NCBI GenBank assembly: GCA_029432775.1 | Contig: JAROAZ010000025.1 | Span: 40,053 to 104,052 of the forward strand | Length of the DNA: 64,000 bases | Reading direction: 5' to 3' | Source of the DNA: Pontiellaceae bacterium B12227 | GTDB lineage: Bacteria; Verrucomicrobiota; Kiritimatiellia; Kiritimatiellales; Pontiellaceae | In this document: positions 9,065 through 17,876 of the stretch, one piece after another | Numbering within the stretch: the first letter of the stretch is position 1 | Layout of the letters: every line of letters begins with the position of its first letter | Notes under the pieces: model-generated | What the model was told of the DNA's origin: nothing | Seen by the model: the letters and a program-made list of their open reading frames with translations, nothing else | Databases searched by the model: none | Made by a program: the position numbers and the translations under genes

Positions 9065-11083
9065 ATGATGAAAAAAACAGTAGGAATGGCCGGAATGGTT
9101 CTGGCGTTGGCAGTCGGCGCACATGCTGCAATTATTGAAGGCGATGCTATCGCGATTGACTTTGGTGCAACAGCACCGGCCGTGGCGAATTGGAACCAGA
9201 TATCGACATCGACTCTTTCAATCGCTGATTTAAAACGATTGTCTGATGGTAACCTCACGGGGGTAGGCGTGACTGTTACGCTCACTTCCCCTAATGGTGA
9301 CTATATAAAAAACGCTGCTCCGAGCGCCGGTTTGGGTTCAACAGATGCTTCTATTTATGACGATCATCTTGCTGCCAACAGTACGGGTGCTTCGGGTGTA
9401 AATGATTTGATCACGGTGACGTATACCGGACTGGATGATAGTCTGAGTTACACGCTTACAGGCGGAATGGCTCGTATTCTTGGTCCTGCTGGATTCGAGC
9501 AGACGTACACGGTGGGGGGAATTGCTTATGATTATACAGATAGTTCAGGTGTTGATGCATACGCTGAATATACCGGTCTTTCCTCAAGTGGCGGAGTGCT
9601 GACATTCACCGTATCTGATTACACGGATTCTGATCTCGCTTCAATTTCGCAGATGACACTGACTGCAGTGCCACCACCCGGTTCGCCCTCGCTCGAGCTG
9701 GCACCGACATCGATCTCGCTCGATCTGATTGCTCCAGATGCCACGGTCGAAGACATCATTACGGCTTCTTATATCGCAGGAGCGTCTTCCTCGAGCGATA
9801 TTGAAATTCTTACGTATACCGCGGATGCCGGCTTCAGTGCAGCCATAACCAATACCACCCTCGGTCTATCCAATACAGAGGAAGATATTACGGTTACTTT
9901 TGATAACGCGGGTATTGGTCTTGCAAACGGCGAATCCACGAACTCCACGCTGGTGGTCACCTGGTCTGAAATAGGTGTAAGTACGGTCACCACCTCTAGT
10001 ATTCCGCTGGATGTCACCTACATCAATGTGCCGAGCAGCCTTGAGTTGAATCCGGACTCGATATCACTGACGCTGCTGAATCCTGACACAAGTGCCAACG
10101 CCACGATGGTAGCATCGTTCGTTGAGGGCACGCTCTCGAGCGACGTTGAGGTTCTTTCGATCACGTCGACGAATGGCAACTTCTCAGTCGATGACGAGAC
10201 CTTTATCCTGGATACCGTCGTCACGAGTTGGGACGTCACGGTCACTTACACCAACACGGGCACCTTGGTCAACACCGGGGATACAGACGCATCCACGCTG
10301 GTAATTGCATGGACTGAAGATGGTTCCGGTGTAATTAATACCTCGGAAGTGCCGGTGGATGTCAACTATGTCAAGGGCGATGTCGTTGACGTGACAGTCG
10401 GCGCAACCTACTTCGAAGTCTCAGCGAGCGACAAGCGGATCGCCACCACCGTGATCCGATTTGGCGCAAATAATGGTGAAACTTTTTCGTATGTCGGTCT
10501 GATGATGTTCGACCTCAGTGCATATACTCTAGAAGAACTTCAGAGTTCAGCCTATGCACTCCAGTTTGAACTGGGTGTCCAGGACAACACTCCTCCTCCT
10601 GCCGACTTAACGATCGAATATGTCGGCACTTTCGCCTCCACTAATCTGGGAGTAGCCGGCGTCAATGGTGCAAATGCAAACGCGACGAACATTGCAAATT
10701 CTGCAACGGTCTACAGCATATTCAGCGGTGCGGAAACTGCAGGGGCCAAATCCTATGATGCGACTGTGATCCAGGGTGATAGCTTCGACAACCAGTATGC
10801 GGTATTTCGTCTCACGAAAACATTTGAACCGAACCAATGGGATATTCCCATTGGAACGGCTACGCTGATTGTCAGCACAACACAGGTGGAAATCGGCGAC
10901 GTAACCATGGGGATTTCCGGCAGCGATGTGGTGCTGTCCTGGGAAGGCGACTTTACCTGCGACGTGGAAACCAACGCCAACCTTGTGCACCCGAATTGGG
11001 GTGTCTTGGAGTCGGATGCAACCTCGCCGGCAACCAACGCCATCAGCAGCGAAGCGCAACTGTTCTACAGGCTCAGCAAATAA
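9065..11083 (+). CDS. Large secreted Ig-repeat surface protein
   Basis: Start chosen at ATG 9065 (GGAGAAAGGGAG just upstream; ATG 9068 is equally possible); the open frame reaches back to 9008 without a leader-like sequence. About 672 residues: signal peptide (LALAVGAHA), one IDFG module nearly the same as in the previous gene, two Ig-like repeats (each begins SLEL.P.SISL and ends DVTYINVPSS or DVNYV), then a domain shared with the N-terminus of the GH116-like gene at 12127 (YVGLMMFDLS, EYVGTF, YAVFRLTKT..NQWD), and a C-terminal domain (EIGDVTMGISGSDVVLSWE to LFYRLSK). No catalytic motif was seen. Where the small partner at 11156 has its PEP-CTERM tail, this protein continues into the Ig repeats. 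Likely role is surface adhesion or display; that is inference. Confidence 0.85.
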   Translation: MMKKTVGMAGMVLALAVGAHAAIIEGDAIAIDFGATAPAVANWNQISTSTLSIADLKRLSDGNLTGVGVTVTLTSPNGDYIKNAAPSAGLGSTDASIYDDHLAANSTGASGVNDLITVTYTGLDDSLSYTLTGGMARILGPAGFEQTYTVGGIAYDYTDSSGVDAYAEYTGLSSSGGVLTFTVSDYTDSDLASISQMTLTAVPPPGSPSLELAPTSISLDLIAPDATVEDIITASYIAGASSSSDIEILTYTADAGFSAAITNTTLGLSNTEEDITVTFDNAGIGLANGESTNSTLVVTWSEIGVSTVTTSSIPLDVTYINVPSSLELNPDSISLTLLNPDTSANATMVASFVEGTLSSDVEVLSITSTNGNFSVDDETFILDTVVTSWDVTVTYTNTGTLVNTGDTDASTLVIAWTEDGSGVINTSEVPVDVNYVKGDVVDVTVGATYFEVSASDKRIATTVIRFGANNGETFSYVGLMMFDLSAYTLEELQSSAYALQFELGVQDNTPPPADLTIEYVGTFASTNLGVAGVNGANANATNIANSATVYSIFSGAETAGAKSYDATVIQGDSFDNQYAVFRLTKTFEPNQWDIPIGTATLIVSTTQVEIGDVTMGISGSDVVLSWEGDFTCDVETNANLVHPNWGVLESDATSPATNAISSEAQLFYRLSK

Positions 11084-11111
11084 ACGATCTAACGATAAAT
11101 GCACAAAATAT

Positions 11112-11136
11112 CGGGGAAGTCATTGGGCTTCCCCGG
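11112..11136 (+). promoter_or_regulatory. Intergenic hairpin upstream of PEP-CTERM gene
   Basis: CGGGGAAG and CTTCCCCG form an 8-bp stem around an 8-base loop. No T-tract follows, so it is more likely an mRNA-processing or attenuating structure between the two genes than a full terminator. The next gene's Shine-Dalgarno (AAGGAG) begins about 10 bases downstream. Confidence 0.5.
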
Positions 11137-11155
11137 ATAAAATAAGGAGAAATAA

Positions 11156-11848
11156 ATGAAGAAAATTATAGGAACGGCCGGAATAGTTCTGGCTTTGGCC
11201 GTCGGCGCGCAAGCTGATATTGTTGAAGGCGATGTTATCGCAGTTGACTTTGGTTCGGTTGCACCGACCGTAGCGAATTGGAACCAATTATCGACATCGT
11301 CTCTTACCATCGCAGATGCGATAAGACTGTCTGATGGGGCGGGCACCGGTGTAGGCGTTGCTATGACTCTTACTGCACAGAATGCCGACGCTACTAACAA
11401 CACTGAACCCACCGACACCAGTTTGGGGTCAGACGATGTGTCTATTTATCTCGATCACAGTGCTGCCAACAGTACGGGTGGTTCGGGTGTAAATGATTTG
11501 ATCACGGTTACCTATACTGGTCTCGATGATAGCCTGACTTACACGCTGACAGGCGGAATGGCTCGTGCTGGTAATGGCTCGGCAGCATGGCAGCAGGTTT
11601 ACACGGTGGGGGGAATTGATTATGAATATACGCTAGTAGGTGGTGATACTGTTGATGCATACGCTGAATATACCGGTCTCTCCTCAGTTGGCGGAGTTCT
11701 GTCATTCACCGTATCTGATTACGAAGATTCTGGTCTCGCTTCAATTTCGCAGATGTCGCTGGAAGCTATTCCGGAACCGGGTACATTGGGACTGGTTGCT
11801 GCATTCGGAGGAGCGGTTCTGTTTATCCGCCGTCGCTTGATGGTGTAA
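11156..11848 (+). CDS. PEP-CTERM sorting-domain protein
   Basis: 230 residues: signal peptide (LALAVGAQA), one IDFG module (VIAVDFGSVAPTVANWNQ), then a classic PEP-CTERM tail: IPEPGTLGLV, a hydrophobic segment and a terminal RRR cluster. Such tails are recognised by an exosortase in known systems; none is encoded in this window. The module matches that of the large upstream gene, with which it forms a large/small pair 72 bases apart. AAGGAG lies 6 bases before the ATG. A strong terminator follows. Function is unknown; an exopolysaccharide- or envelope-associated structural protein is the usual guess for this class. Confidence 0.92.
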   Translation: MKKIIGTAGIVLALAVGAQADIVEGDVIAVDFGSVAPTVANWNQLSTSSLTIADAIRLSDGAGTGVGVAMTLTAQNADATNNTEPTDTSLGSDDVSIYLDHSAANSTGGSGVNDLITVTYTGLDDSLTYTLTGGMARAGNGSAAWQQVYTVGGIDYEYTLVGGDTVDAYAEYTGLSSVGGVLSFTVSDYEDSGLASISQMSLEAIPEPGTLGLVAAFGGAVLFIRRRLMV

Positions 11849-11869
11849 GCATTCATTTTCCGAATGGAT

Positions 11870-11898
11870 AAGCCGCCCGGTACCGGGCGGCTTTTTTG
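11870..11898 (+). terminator. Rho-independent terminator
   Basis: GCCGCCCGGTACCGGGCGGC is a perfect GC-rich palindrome followed by six T's, 22 bases after the PEP-CTERM gene stop. It closes the 5880-11848 gene run. Confidence 0.9.
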
Positions 11899-12126
11899 TA
11901 GATAAGACTCGGTGGTGTTGATGGTGCACGGGGTTAGCACTGCACCCATTAGTCATTACCGTTGCATCATGGTATTCCAACCATATGGCTGAACCGAGAA
12001 GGCTTTTCGATTATAGTTGCACTTTACAGTCATGCGCAAATACGAGATTTTTGATCCTGCATATATAAAATAAATTTTTGTCCCTATATCCTCGAATTTA
12101 TATGTGTGGAAATGTGGAGTTATGTA
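11899..12126 (+). other. Intergenic leader of GH116 cluster
   Basis: No gene was recognised in these 228 bases. The stretch is AT-rich near 12055-12105 (TATATAAAATAAATTTTT, then TTTATATGTGTGGAAA). The motif ATTTATATGTGTGG recurs at about 33188, also upstream of a secreted-protein gene, so it may be part of a promoter. No strong -35/-10 pair could be fixed. Confidence 0.4.
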
Positions 12127-15100
12127 ATGAAGAAAGTGGAAAAATGTTTTTGGGGCTTGTGCCTTTTGGTGTTTGTTGCTGCGGCGCAGGCGGTGCCGTT
12201 AATGGATTCCGGGACGTTTTTTGTCTCGAGTGGAAAGCCGCAGGTGAACGAAACCCTGATCCGGTCCGGCAAAAACAATAACGGCCAGATTGCATTTGTT
12301 GGGTACACCACCTTTGACCTGTCGGACATCGCCGGGAAGGCCGCCGAGGGCGGTATCTCGCTGTCCGGCAACCTGAAGGTTTTTCAAGGGAAGCCAAGCG
12401 GGCTGATTGTTGAGTTTCTTGGAACGTACGGTGATGGAGCCCTCAACCTGACGAGCGGCGCGGAGTGGAGCGCGACAGAGGCGGTGGCCAGTCAGCCTGT
12501 TTCTCCCAAAGGAAACACCTTTGTCGTTCAGATGGGCCTTCCGGCGGATGAGCTGGTGAGTCGCTATGCCGTGTTCCGCTTTAGAAATGAGCAGAAGGCG
12601 TCCCAATGGGATCTTTCTTCGATCACGCTGAGCCTTGCCGATGCAACAGCAACTCCGGCTGCACAGAAGACGGCGGAGCCGTCGAGAAATCCGATGGAGA
12701 CGGCTGAGCTGTATGCGAAAATGGTGCCGGCTGAAAAAGAGCTGGATCCGGACTGGGTGAAATCACTGACGGAGCGGGGGCATCCGCTGGATGCCGCAAT
12801 TCGTGGTTCCAAAAAGGACGATTCACTCAAATATATCGGCATGCCGGTCGGCGGGATCGCCTGCGGCTCGCTGATCATCGATGGGGCGGGACAGCTGTAT
12901 GCCTGGGATATTTTCGGCGCGCAGCCCAAAGGGATTATTAACCAGGATGTCAAACTTCCGGATGGCTATCTCGGCTTTAAAAACGGATTGCGCAAGACGA
13001 TCCGTATTCATGACGGCGCGAACTTCATGAATCCGCCGACCGTCGATAAATTCCCGCCGCCCGTGAAGAGCGGCTTTGCCCTGAAGGTTAAAGGGGGTTC
13101 GGAATTTGCGATGGATTCCAGGGATTGGAAAACGGTTGAGTTCGAAGGCCAATGGCCTGTCGGCAACGTTACTTATAAAGATTCTGATTCGCCGGTCAGT
13201 GTTCAGCTTGCGGCCTATTCGCCGTTCATTCCCCTGAATGTCGAGGATTCAAAACTGCCGGCCACCGTGATGGCCTATACACTGGTTAACAATTCGTCGG
13301 AGCCGGTTTCGGTTGAGTTCGACGGATGGTTGGATCTGCCGGGAAAGAACGCCAAACTACAGGCGGAATCATATAAAGATGCAACCGGGTTTTCGTTGGA
13401 TGTTCCAAAGGCAGGAAAAAATAAGGGCGGCTCGATGGGGCTGACCGTGGTTGGAGCTGCGAAACCGGTTCAGAGAAACGGAGCCAACGCCCTCCGTGTT
13501 TCGGAAAAGCTGGCTCCGGGCGAGAGTAAAATCATTCCGTTCCTGATTACCTGGCGCTTCAGCCATGACGCGTATACGAAAAAGTTCAGCAACTCGTCGG
13601 CGGTCGCGGCTTATGTTGCGGGCAACTATGATCGGCTGTCTTCTAATACGCTGCGCTGGGCGAAGACCTGGAACGACACCAGCCTGCCGCAGTGGTTTAT
13701 CGACCGCGCGATGGCACCGGCCAGCACGATGCAGACGGCCAACCTGCAGTATGCCGGCGAGCGGCTGTGGGGCTGGGAAGGAATCGGTGCCGGATCGGGC
13801 ACCTGCACGCATGTGTGGGGCTATGCTCAGGCGATGGCCCGCCTTTTCCCATCATTGGAACGTAATCTCCGCGAGGTGACCGATTTCGGACTTTATCAGA
13901 TGAAGGACGGCGGTGTTCCGTTCCGTCCGTCGCGGGACAAAACCAAGGTTGCGATCGACGGGCAGTGCGGCACGGTGCTGCGTTCGTATCGCGAGCATCA
14001 GATGTCGGCGGATCAGGAGTTCCTGAAGCGCAACTGGCCGTCGATCAAGAAGGCCGTCAACTATCTGATTGAATTCGATAAAAATGACGACGCCTATGAC
14101 GGACTGCTGGATGGCGAGCAGCACAACACGCTCGATGCCGAGTGGTACGGCAAGGTACATGTGCTCTGTTCGCTCTACCTTGCAACACTGCGCGCCGGGG
14201 AAGAAATGGCCATCGATATGGGCGACACGAAGTTCCAGAAGCTTTGTCGCGACACGTATGACATGGGCAGTAAGAACATCGAGAAGCTATTTAATGGCGA
14301 ATACTACATACAGATCGAAGACCCGAACCATGCCGATGCGATCGGTGTCGGTCCCGGAGTTTACATTGATCAGGTCTATGGTCAGTTCTGGGCCAACCAG
14401 GTCGGGCTGGGTCGCCTCTATAACGAAGAGCACATCCGCTCCGCGCTGAACGCGATTTGGCGCTATAATTACCTGAGTGACGTCGGGCCGTTCCGCGAGG
14501 TGTTCAAGAAAGGCCGGTTCTATGCCTGGGAAGGCGACGGCGGGCTCATCATGTGTTCGTGGCCGCATGGCGGCATTACTGAAAAGCAGCGCGAATTCTG
14601 GACCTTTGGATACTTTAACGAAGTGATGTCCGGCTTCGAACATCAGGTTGCAGCGCACATGATTGCCGAGCGCGATCCCGAGCTGCTGACCAAAGGGCTG
14701 GCCATCATGCGGACGATCCACGACCGCTACGCACCGGCCAAGCGCAATCCCTATAACGAAATCGAGTTTTCCGACTTCTATGCCCGCGCCATGGCCTCCT
14801 ACGGCAGCTTCCTCGCCGCCTGCGGATTCACCTATAACGGCCCCGAAGGTGTGATCGGTTTTGATCCGGTCATCCACCCGGAAAACTTCCGCGCACCGTT
14901 CACCGCCGCCGAAGGGTGGGGCACGTTCAGCCAGACCGTCGGGGCTGACGAGATGAAGGCTGAGCTCGCTGTAAACTGGGGGAAGCTGAAGCTCCAGACG
15001 ATCGATTTGAATCCGCTGGATCTGAATGTTTCGGGTGTGGACGTGACCTATGATGGCAAAGTATTGAAAGCAAAATGGATCAAAAGTGAAACCGGCGTAT

Positions 15101-15165
15101 CTGTCGAACTTGATGCGCCCGTATCCATAGCCGCCGGTAAGGCGATGAATGTTGTGTTGAAGTAG
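12127..15165 (+). CDS. GH116-like glycosidase with N-terminal accessory domain
   Basis: About 1012 residues from ATG 12127 (GTGGAG seven bases upstream; the frame is open from 12106). A signal peptide ending AAAQA precedes an accessory domain (about 25-180) similar to one in the gene at 9065. The GH116 (GBA2/DUF608) region then begins at GMPVGGIACGS. Family landmarks: W-E-G (Glu about 551, the predicted nucleophile) followed by CTHVWGYAQAMARLFPSLERN, and QHNTLDAEWYGKVH with Asp about 670 as the probable acid/base. Characterised GH116 enzymes are beta-glucosidases, beta-xylosidases and glucosylceramidases; this subgroup's substrate is unknown. It is the first of three tandem paralogues and the only one with the accessory domain. 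A copy of the dispersed TTCC..TTGGAA palindrome is embedded at 13846, where its paralogues lack it. Confidence 0.87.
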   Translation: MKKVEKCFWGLCLLVFVAAAQAVPLMDSGTFFVSSGKPQVNETLIRSGKNNNGQIAFVGYTTFDLSDIAGKAAEGGISLSGNLKVFQGKPSGLIVEFLGTYGDGALNLTSGAEWSATEAVASQPVSPKGNTFVVQMGLPADELVSRYAVFRFRNEQKASQWDLSSITLSLADATATPAAQKTAEPSRNPMETAELYAKMVPAEKELDPDWVKSLTERGHPLDAAIRGSKKDDSLKYIGMPVGGIACGSLIIDGAGQLYAWDIFGAQPKGIINQDVKLPDGYLGFKNGLRKTIRIHDGANFMNPPTVDKFPPPVKSGFALKVKGGSEFAMDSRDWKTVEFEGQWPVGNVTYKDSDSPVSVQLAAYSPFIPLNVEDSKLPATVMAYTLVNNSSEPVSVEFDGWLDLPGKNAKLQAESYKDATGFSLDVPKAGKNKGGSMGLTVVGAAKPVQRNGANALRVSEKLAPGESKIIPFLITWRFSHDAYTKKFSNSSAVAAYVAGNYDRLSSNTLRWAKTWNDTSLPQWFIDRAMAPASTMQTANLQYAGERLWGWEGIGAGSGTCTHVWGYAQAMARLFPSLERNLREVTDFGLYQMKDGGVPFRPSRDKTKVAIDGQCGTVLRSYREHQMSADQEFLKRNWPSIKKAVNYLIEFDKNDDAYDGLLDGEQHNTLDAEWYGKVHVLCSLYLATLRAGEEMAIDMGDTKFQKLCRDTYDMGSKNIEKLFNGEYYIQIEDPNHADAIGVGPGVYIDQVYGQFWANQVGLGRLYNEEHIRSALNAIWRYNYLSDVGPFREVFKKGRFYAWEGDGGLIMCSWPHGGITEKQREFWTFGYFNEVMSGFEHQVAAHMIAERDPELLTKGLAIMRTIHDRYAPAKRNPYNEIEFSDFYARAMASYGSFLAACGFTYNGPEGVIGFDPVIHPENFRAPFTAAEGWGTFSQTVGADEMKAELAVNWGKLKLQTIDLNPLDLNVSGVDVTYDGKVLKAKWIKSETGVSVELDAPVSIAAGKAMNVVLK
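13846..13860. repeat. Near-copy of dispersed TTCCRNNNNTTGGAA palindrome
   Basis: TTCCCATCATTGGAA, one base off the consensus, encoding part of FPSLER. The two paralogues read FPELER and FPALER here and lack the palindrome. Confidence 0.55.
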
Positions 15166-15189
15166 AACGGGCCTCCGGGCTCTTTATGC

Positions 15190-15212
15190 ACGGCGCAGAG
15201 CACCGTGCTACG
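15190..15212. repeat. Dispersed GGCGCAGAG element, copy 1
   Basis: A 23-base element beginning ACGGCGCAGAGCACC, between two GH116-like genes. Its exact reverse complement occurs at 36415-36437, and a two-mismatch copy ends at 33010. Confidence 0.75.
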
Positions 15213-15235
15213 ACGAAGATGTGAGGTGTGTGTAC

Positions 15236-17875
15236 GTGAAAAAGACCGTTGGATTGGCTTGTTTGATGTTGGCAATGGTTGTCGGGGTGTCGGCGGACAG
15301 CTTGACGACGATCGACCCTGCGGCACTATATCGAAAAACGATTCCGGAGGACAAGCAACTCGATCCGGCCTGGGTTGAATCGCTGACGCAGCGCGGCCAT
15401 GCGCTGGATCGTGGAATCACGGGATCGAAGAATGACGATTCGCTGAAATACATCGGCATGCCGGTGGGCGGCATTGCCTGCGGCACGGTTTATCTGAATG
15501 GCGACGGTCGTCTCTATGTCTGGGACCTCTGGAGCGATGGCCATATTGGCGTCGTGCAGCAAGTCATTCCGCTTCCGGAAGGATTTCCCAATTGGCGCAA
15601 ACGGAACGATGTGCCGGTGCATTGTGGTGCCAACTATATGAAACCGCCAACGATAGAGGACTTTCCTCCATCGTTTGCGCAGGGCTTCGGCCTTCGCTTT
15701 GCGGATGGATCCTTGAAAAAGTTTGAGGCTGCGGATTGGGACGCAGTGGAGTTTGCCGGAACCTGGCCGATCGGCACCGTTTCCTACAAGGATTCCAAGA
15801 GCCCTGTCCGGGCGGAGCTGAAGGCTTATTCTCCGTTTGTTCCGCTCAATCTTGAAGATTCATCCATGCCGGTGACGATCATGAGCTACACGCTGACGAA
15901 TACCTCTGGCGAACCGGTCTCCGCCGAGTTGGTCGGTTGGTTGGAAAATATGAGCAACCCGCCGGACTCGGATAAAGCCGGTTCGGTTGCGAGCAAATCC
16001 GGGTTAACCCTGTTAAGCCATGATTGCGCAATAAAGGCGAAGATGAAACGTGAAGGCACGTTTGATCACAGCGGAACGATGGCTTTGTCGTATCTGGGCA
16101 CCGGGCAGAAAGCTACGGTTGAGCAGATTCCTGGGATTGCCGCCGATGTGGTTTTGAAGCCGGGTGAAAGCCGGGAGTACACCTTCCTGATTTCATGGAA
16201 CTTCCCGGTGGTTCGCATTAAAGACAGCTACAAGCCCAAAACTATCGCTCATAAAAACGAATACTCGGCCCGCTTCAAGGATGCGACAGCGGTGGCGGAG
16301 CATGTCGCTGAAAACTTTGACCGGTTATCATCGCAGACCGAGCTGTGGGTGAAAACCTGGAACGATTCCACGCTGCCGCAGTGGCTGCTGGATCGCACGA
16401 TCGTCACAGCGAACACGCTGCAGACGGCCAACTGTAATATTCTAGCGGATGGAGCCGGGGGACGCTTCTGGGCGTGGGAAGGCATTCGGGTCTGTCATGG
16501 CACCTGTACGCATGTCTGGCACTATGCGCAGGCGATGGCGCGCCTGTTTCCCGAGCTCGAACGCAACCTGCGCGAAAAGACCGACTATGGTTTTGCACTG
16601 CAGCCCAACGGCGTGGTGCCGTATCGCGGCACGCTTAAAGCTGGCGAAGGCGGCGGCATCGCCATCGACGGACAGGCCGGCACGGTGCTGCGTTCCTACC
16701 GCGAGCATCTGACCAGCGCGGACGATACCTTCCTTAAAAATAACTGGCCGAAAATCAAGCTGGCGCTTGAATATCTGATCAACTTTGACTGCAACGATGG
16801 TGACTTTGACGGCATGCTGCACGGCAAACAGCACAACACGCTGGATGCTTCGTGGTACGGCAAGGTTCACGCAATTAGCTCGCTCTACATAGCCGCCCTG
16901 CGCGCCGGGGAGGAAATGGCCCAACGGATGGGTGATGCCGAATTCGAAACCCTTTGCCGCGACCTTTACAGCAAGGGCAGCAAAAACATCGGGAAACTCT
17001 ACAACGGCGAATACTATGTGCAGGAAGAAGATCCAAAACATCCGGAGGCCATCGGTGTCGGGCCGGGCGTTTATATCGATCAGGTGATCGGGCAGTTCTG
17101 GGCGAACCAGCTGGGGCTCGGGCGACTTTATAACGAAGAGCATATTCAGTCGGCTCTGAACACGCTATGGAAATATAACTTTGTGCCGGATGTGAGGTCC
17201 TTCCGCGATACGTTCCGCAAAGGGCGGTACTATGCATGGGAAGGCGATGCGGGACTGATCATGTGCTCCTGGCCGAACGGCGGGCTGAAAGATGATTTTA
17301 TGAATCACTGGCAGTATGACTACTTCAACGAATGCATGAGCGGGTTTGAATATCAGGCCGCCGCGCACATGGTGGCGGAGGGAACACCGGAGCTGATTAC
17401 GCAGGGGCTGGCTGTCACCCGCGCGATCCACGACCGCTATGCTCCGGAAAAGCGCAATCCCTACAACGAAATCGAGTGCTCGGACCACTATGCCCGCGCG
17501 ATGTCGTCCTATGCCGTGTTCCTGGCGGCGTGCGGCTTTACGTATGACGGTCCGGCCGGCCTGATCGGTTTTGACCCGGTCATTCATCCGGAAGATTTCC
17601 GTGCGCCGTTCACCGCTGCCGAAGGGTGGGGCACGTTCAGCCAGACCGTCGGTGAAAAAGAGATGACAGCCGAGCTCGGTGTGAACTGGGGGAAACTGAA
17701 GCTTCAAACTCTGAAGTTGAATCCGATGGACCTGAAGGTCAAATCGATAGACGTGACGCTTAATGGAAAGAAAATCAGCGCCGAACTTGTTTCTCATGAA
17801 GGCGGCGTTTCGGTCGAACTCAACACTCCGATTACCATTGAGGCCGGCCAGTCAGTAGGCATTGTGATGAATTGA
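15236..17875 (+). CDS. Secreted GH116-like glycosidase
   Basis: About 879 residues. Start taken at GTG 15236, giving MKKTVGLACLMLAMVVGVSADS as a normal signal peptide, with GAGG about nine bases upstream; GTG 15221 is the alternative. There is no accessory domain: the GH116 part begins almost at once (GMPVGGIACGTVYLNGDGRLYVWD). Key regions are WAWEGIRVCHGTCTHVWHYAQ (Glu about 415) and QHNTLDASWYGKVH. It is very similar to the following gene and more distant from the preceding one, so the order of duplications is readable. Expected role is exo-hydrolysis of a beta-linked sugar outside the cytoplasm, downstream of sulfatase action. The leader peptide (MKKTVG..) resembles those of the surface-module genes at 5880 and 9065. 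Confidence 0.85.
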   Translation: MKKTVGLACLMLAMVVGVSADSLTTIDPAALYRKTIPEDKQLDPAWVESLTQRGHALDRGITGSKNDDSLKYIGMPVGGIACGTVYLNGDGRLYVWDLWSDGHIGVVQQVIPLPEGFPNWRKRNDVPVHCGANYMKPPTIEDFPPSFAQGFGLRFADGSLKKFEAADWDAVEFAGTWPIGTVSYKDSKSPVRAELKAYSPFVPLNLEDSSMPVTIMSYTLTNTSGEPVSAELVGWLENMSNPPDSDKAGSVASKSGLTLLSHDCAIKAKMKREGTFDHSGTMALSYLGTGQKATVEQIPGIAADVVLKPGESREYTFLISWNFPVVRIKDSYKPKTIAHKNEYSARFKDATAVAEHVAENFDRLSSQTELWVKTWNDSTLPQWLLDRTIVTANTLQTANCNILADGAGGRFWAWEGIRVCHGTCTHVWHYAQAMARLFPELERNLREKTDYGFALQPNGVVPYRGTLKAGEGGGIAIDGQAGTVLRSYREHLTSADDTFLKNNWPKIKLALEYLINFDCNDGDFDGMLHGKQHNTLDASWYGKVHAISSLYIAALRAGEEMAQRMGDAEFETLCRDLYSKGSKNIGKLYNGEYYVQEEDPKHPEAIGVGPGVYIDQVIGQFWANQLGLGRLYNEEHIQSALNTLWKYNFVPDVRSFRDTFRKGRYYAWEGDAGLIMCSWPNGGLKDDFMNHWQYDYFNECMSGFEYQAAAHMVAEGTPELITQGLAVTRAIHDRYAPEKRNPYNEIECSDHYARAMSSYAVFLAACGFTYDGPAGLIGFDPVIHPEDFRAPFTAAEGWGTFSQTVGEKEMTAELGVNWGKLKLQTLKLNPMDLKVKSIDVTLNGKKISAELVSHEGGVSVELNTPITIEAGQSVGIVMN

Positions 17876-17876
17876 A

